DNA of 32,258 nucleotides from Candidatus Babelota bacterium. GTDB lineage: Bacteria; Babelota; Babeliae; Babelales; Babelaceae. Below, piece by piece: positions 30,028 through 32,258 of the stretch. The stretch's first letter is position 1; every line of letters begins with the position of its first letter. The notes beneath the pieces are model-generated. The model made no database searches. It was not told where the DNA came from and worked only from the letters and a program-made list of their open reading frames with translations. The position numbers and the translations under genes are program-made. The stretch is taken from positions 1 to 32,258 of the forward strand of contig JACDFK010000008.1 in the NCBI GenBank assembly GCA_013815795.1, given 5' to 3'.

Positions 30028-32258
30028 ATGTTTACCTATAAAGTTGCCTGTATTTTTTTCTTTTCATTTGTATGTGCTGAATCTCCCAAAGATCCTCAAG
30101 TGCTTTCTAAAGTTACGCTTAAAGGTTCTTTGGTTGGGAAGGACCGTTTTCTGCATTCCTATTTTATTGAGCCGGGCGATCACTTTGATATTCAAAAACA
30201 CCAGCATTCTCTTGAAAAAATAAAAGAAGAGCTTATCCAAGAAGGGTATCTTGCCCCCCATGTAACCGACCAACTGTACCCTCTTGCGGACGGAACGGCG
30301 ATTAAAGTGGTTATTACGCTTGATCCTGGGTATCGTTATACCATCGACGCGGTTACTTTTACTGTTACTCCATCTGATATAGAAAAAGATCTTACTGCAT
30401 ATATTTCCAAAAGCTTAGTTCGAAGTTATTGTACACAAGAACTCCTACAATGGAGTGCGCACAGTATAAAAGAGTATGCACGTGCACGGGGTTACATCCA
30501 GCGAAAACTGGGTTATACTGCCACAAAAAACGATAAAAAAGGGACAGTTTCACTTGCTTTTCAGCTTGAGCTCGATGTTAAGAAACAGTATAGCTTTAAG
30601 GGAAATAGTTTTTACACGACAGAGCAGCTTACCACAGAGATCTTAAATTTTGATTTTAAAGGTATACCGGTTCCTTCATGCTTTCTTGTAGAAGACTTAG
30701 AGGCTTTCTATAAAAAAAGGGGATTTTTGCACGTAGTTGTTACGTGCCACGAAGAGGCAGATGCGTTTTCGTTTACTATTGTGGAAGGGCCCCGAGCGTT
30801 TATAACTGCTATTACTCTTACAGGGGATGAATCTACAATGAAAGCACTCCTTGTAAAGAGATGTAAGGCTTTGTATGGCATTTACGATGAAGATACGATC
30901 AAAAAAGTTTTACATGACTGTATTTCAGAACTTCACCTGCACGGTTATTGGGACGCGACGCTCATTAAAAAGGGAATAGCTCAGTATGATGAATATGGCT
31001 CCGAGTTGAGCCTCGTTCTTACATTAGGAGAACAACGCACCGTTCAAGATGTCCTAATTGCACCGTATCCGCACCTTGCTACTCAGAAACCATTTAGCTC
31101 CTATGTAAACCTATCTGAAGTCAGACCCTTAAGCAGTGAGTCTCTACGTAAGCAAAAAAGATATCTACAGGAGTATCTAAGGAATCAGGGATATTTATAT
31201 ACACCGGTAAACTATAGTATTACAGAGCGCGAAGGCAGAAAAGTTATTGAGTGGAGTATGGATCTTACTTCAGGACCAGTTCTTTTTGGTAAAACTACTA
31301 TTGTGGGGCTTTCAAGAATGAAGCCGGAGGTGGTGTATAGAGAGTTACACTATAAAGAGGGCGATGTCTGGAATCAGCACGCTATCGAATACTCGTTACA
31401 AAGACTTAAAAGTTTAGGGCTCTTTGAAACGATCTCATTAGGTCCTGAGATTATAGGTGAGCAGGTTCAACCCCTTATTATGAAATGTTGTGAAGATGAT
31501 CCTTTTGAGGTAAGGACCCGTTTTGGGTTCCAGCTTGTCAGTAAAAGTTTTACCCATCTTTCCTGGTCAACCTATAAAGTGGGTGGTTCTTTTTTATGGA
31601 AAAACCCTACAGGTAGTGCTGATAAAGTAGGGCTTGATCTCGATTTTACACGGTATACACGTATGGTTGCAGGTACGTATGAAGTACCATGGATTGGCCC
31701 TGTTCCAATACGTACTTTTTTTAAGGTGTATAGTGATCGTTTTGATCAGCCACTTCTTTCGCGGCCACACCAACGATTATATAAAGAGGCGCATGATGGA
31801 GCATCTGTTACCTTTTTTCATTCTCATCCTTGGTGTCAAAGTTTTGTAAGAGTGGGGCTTGAGAGTGCGAGAGTGTATGGCATATCAGAGCGGTTGGCAC
31901 AGATAATACAGTTTGACTCTCACCTGGTTGATAAAAGAACTCCTTATCTGTATGGTGAATCTTCGATGACTGTCGAACATTTTGATAATAAAGGAGATCC
32001 TTCAAAGGGGTTTTATACATTACTTTCATTAAAAGCGATGGTGCCCGTAGGTATAAAAAAGGGTTGGTTCGTTCGTGCTTTTATGGAACAGTCATTTTTT
32101 TATCCCCTGTATCGATCGGTGATCGGTGCATTTCGGTGGCGGTGTGGTCATATATTTAATGCTCAGTTTTCTACTATTTTGCCGACCGAGCGTTTTTACT
32201 TGGGAGGGCCGACGTCGGTACGTGGCTATGAGAAGAATATGGTTCCCCCGTTGAATGA
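30028..32258 (+). CDS. Omp85-family (BamA/TamA-like) outer-membrane assembly protein, 3' end outside window
   Basis: The frame is open from 30028 through the window's end (743 codons seen). A second ATG at 30016 would add four residues; neither has a good ribosome site. Signal peptide about 1-17 (cut near V-C-A). By eye I count six POTRA-like segments, starting near residues 29, 103, 188, 258, 337 and 418, each with a hydrophobic strand, a helix pair and a G-Y or G-F near its end. The last one (T-I-V-G-L-S-R-M-K-P-E) leads into the barrel from about 485. V-R-G-Y at 731-734 is the diagnostic Omp85 loop-6 motif. Omp85 proteins insert barrels into the outer membrane, or secrete proteins. Six POTRAs exceed the five of BamA and three of TamA. 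A TATACT at 29980-29985 may be its -10. Confidence 0.9.
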   Translation, partial: MFTYKVACIFFFSFVCAESPKDPQVLSKVTLKGSLVGKDRFLHSYFIEPGDHFDIQKHQHSLEKIKEELIQEGYLAPHVTDQLYPLADGTAIKVVITLDPGYRYTIDAVTFTVTPSDIEKDLTAYISKSLVRSYCTQELLQWSAHSIKEYARARGYIQRKLGYTATKNDKKGTVSLAFQLELDVKKQYSFKGNSFYTTEQLTTEILNFDFKGIPVPSCFLVEDLEAFYKKRGFLHVVVTCHEEADAFSFTIVEGPRAFITAITLTGDESTMKALLVKRCKALYGIYDEDTIKKVLHDCISELHLHGYWDATLIKKGIAQYDEYGSELSLVLTLGEQRTVQDVLIAPYPHLATQKPFSSYVNLSEVRPLSSESLRKQKRYLQEYLRNQGYLYTPVNYSITEREGRKVIEWSMDLTSGPVLFGKTTIVGLSRMKPEVVYRELHYKEGDVWNQHAIEYSLQRLKSLGLFETISLGPEIIGEQVQPLIMKCCEDDPFEVRTRFGFQLVSKSFTHLSWSTYKVGGSFLWKNPTGSADKVGLDLDFTRYTRMVAGTYEVPWIGPVPIRTFFKVYSDRFDQPLLSRPHQRLYKEAHDGASVTFFHSHPWCQSFVRVGLESARVYGISERLAQIIQFDSHLVDKRTPYLYGESSMTVEHFDNKGDPSKGFYTLLSLKAMVPVGIKKGWFVRAFMEQSFFYPLYRSVIGAFRWRCGHIFNAQFSTILPTERFYLGGPTSVRGYEKNMVPPLN

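Noticed and set aside
1-32258. tRNA, rRNA, insertion sequence or phage genes
   Set aside because: I looked for T-loop-like GGTTCRA stretches, transposase motifs and terminal inverted repeats; the few GTTCGAA-like hits fall inside clear coding genes.

Overview
The window is an AT-rich bacterial chromosome segment. Ordinary bacterial housekeeping genes (gltX, rpsU, rbfA, a prepilin peptidase, an Omp85 assembly protein) sit beside many secreted or membrane proteins of no recognised family, a WD40 protein with an F-box-like stretch, single ankyrin-like helix pairs, and a AAA ATPase resembling mitochondrial ATAD3. A double-membraned, host-dependent bacterium such as a member of Candidatus Dependentiae (TM6) would fit. 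That placement is inference from gene content, not from a marker phylogeny. TGA is used as a normal stop codon.

Layout. 1-480: 3' end of an unknown gene. 581-1507 (-): a secreted unknown protein. 1508-2295: a long divergent spacer with four tandem 16-bp palindromic repeats just upstream of a seven-bladed WD40 protein (2296-3849). 3934-6994 (-): a putative outer-membrane barrel protein, then the tight operon rpsU-rbfA-pilD. 7140-8833: a small conserved-looking protein convergent with gltX, their stop codons overlapping. 8834-9896: about 1 kb with no intact gene.

9897-24433: the main feature. Nineteen tandem same-strand paralogues and one pseudogene occupy 14.5 kb. I call them the 'WKC family' after the AWKCP motif most of them carry. 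Each has a Sec signal peptide, one ankyrin-like helix pair (pattern A-I-x3-D-x3-V-x-K-L-L-K-R-E-G-I), a conserved K-S-x-W-D stretch, a first hydrophobic segment, a variable polar loop, a second hydrophobic segment ending in W-K-C-P, and a C-terminal helix ending near I-K-N-A-P. The array shows expansion at several ages: a 681-bp tandem duplication (genes 15665 and 16346), a recent pair (18504 and 19170), a chimera with a second signal-peptide-like stretch (17720), a start-codon-shifting 23-bp duplication (14972), a poly-A frameshift at a start (20541) and a decayed copy (21059-21236).

24434-28827: a 1-kb spacer bounded by strong terminators, then a secreted unknown gene split by one base in an A8 tract (25459-26902), then the ATAD3-like AAA+ ATPase (27211-28827) with signal peptide, coiled coil, one transmembrane segment and a complete ATPase module. 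Its ribosome-binding leader resembles that of the array genes.

28828-32258: a gene-poor spacer, a degenerate acylphosphatase-like protein (29672-29950), and the 5' part of an Omp85/BamA-like protein with about six POTRA-like segments, cut by the window end at its V-R-G-Y barrel motif.

How they may work together is inference. The array supplies a repertoire of small inner-membrane/periplasmic proteins with a conserved scaffold and a fast-changing loop, next to a membrane-anchored AAA ATPase. This looks like an accessory, possibly host-facing, envelope system.
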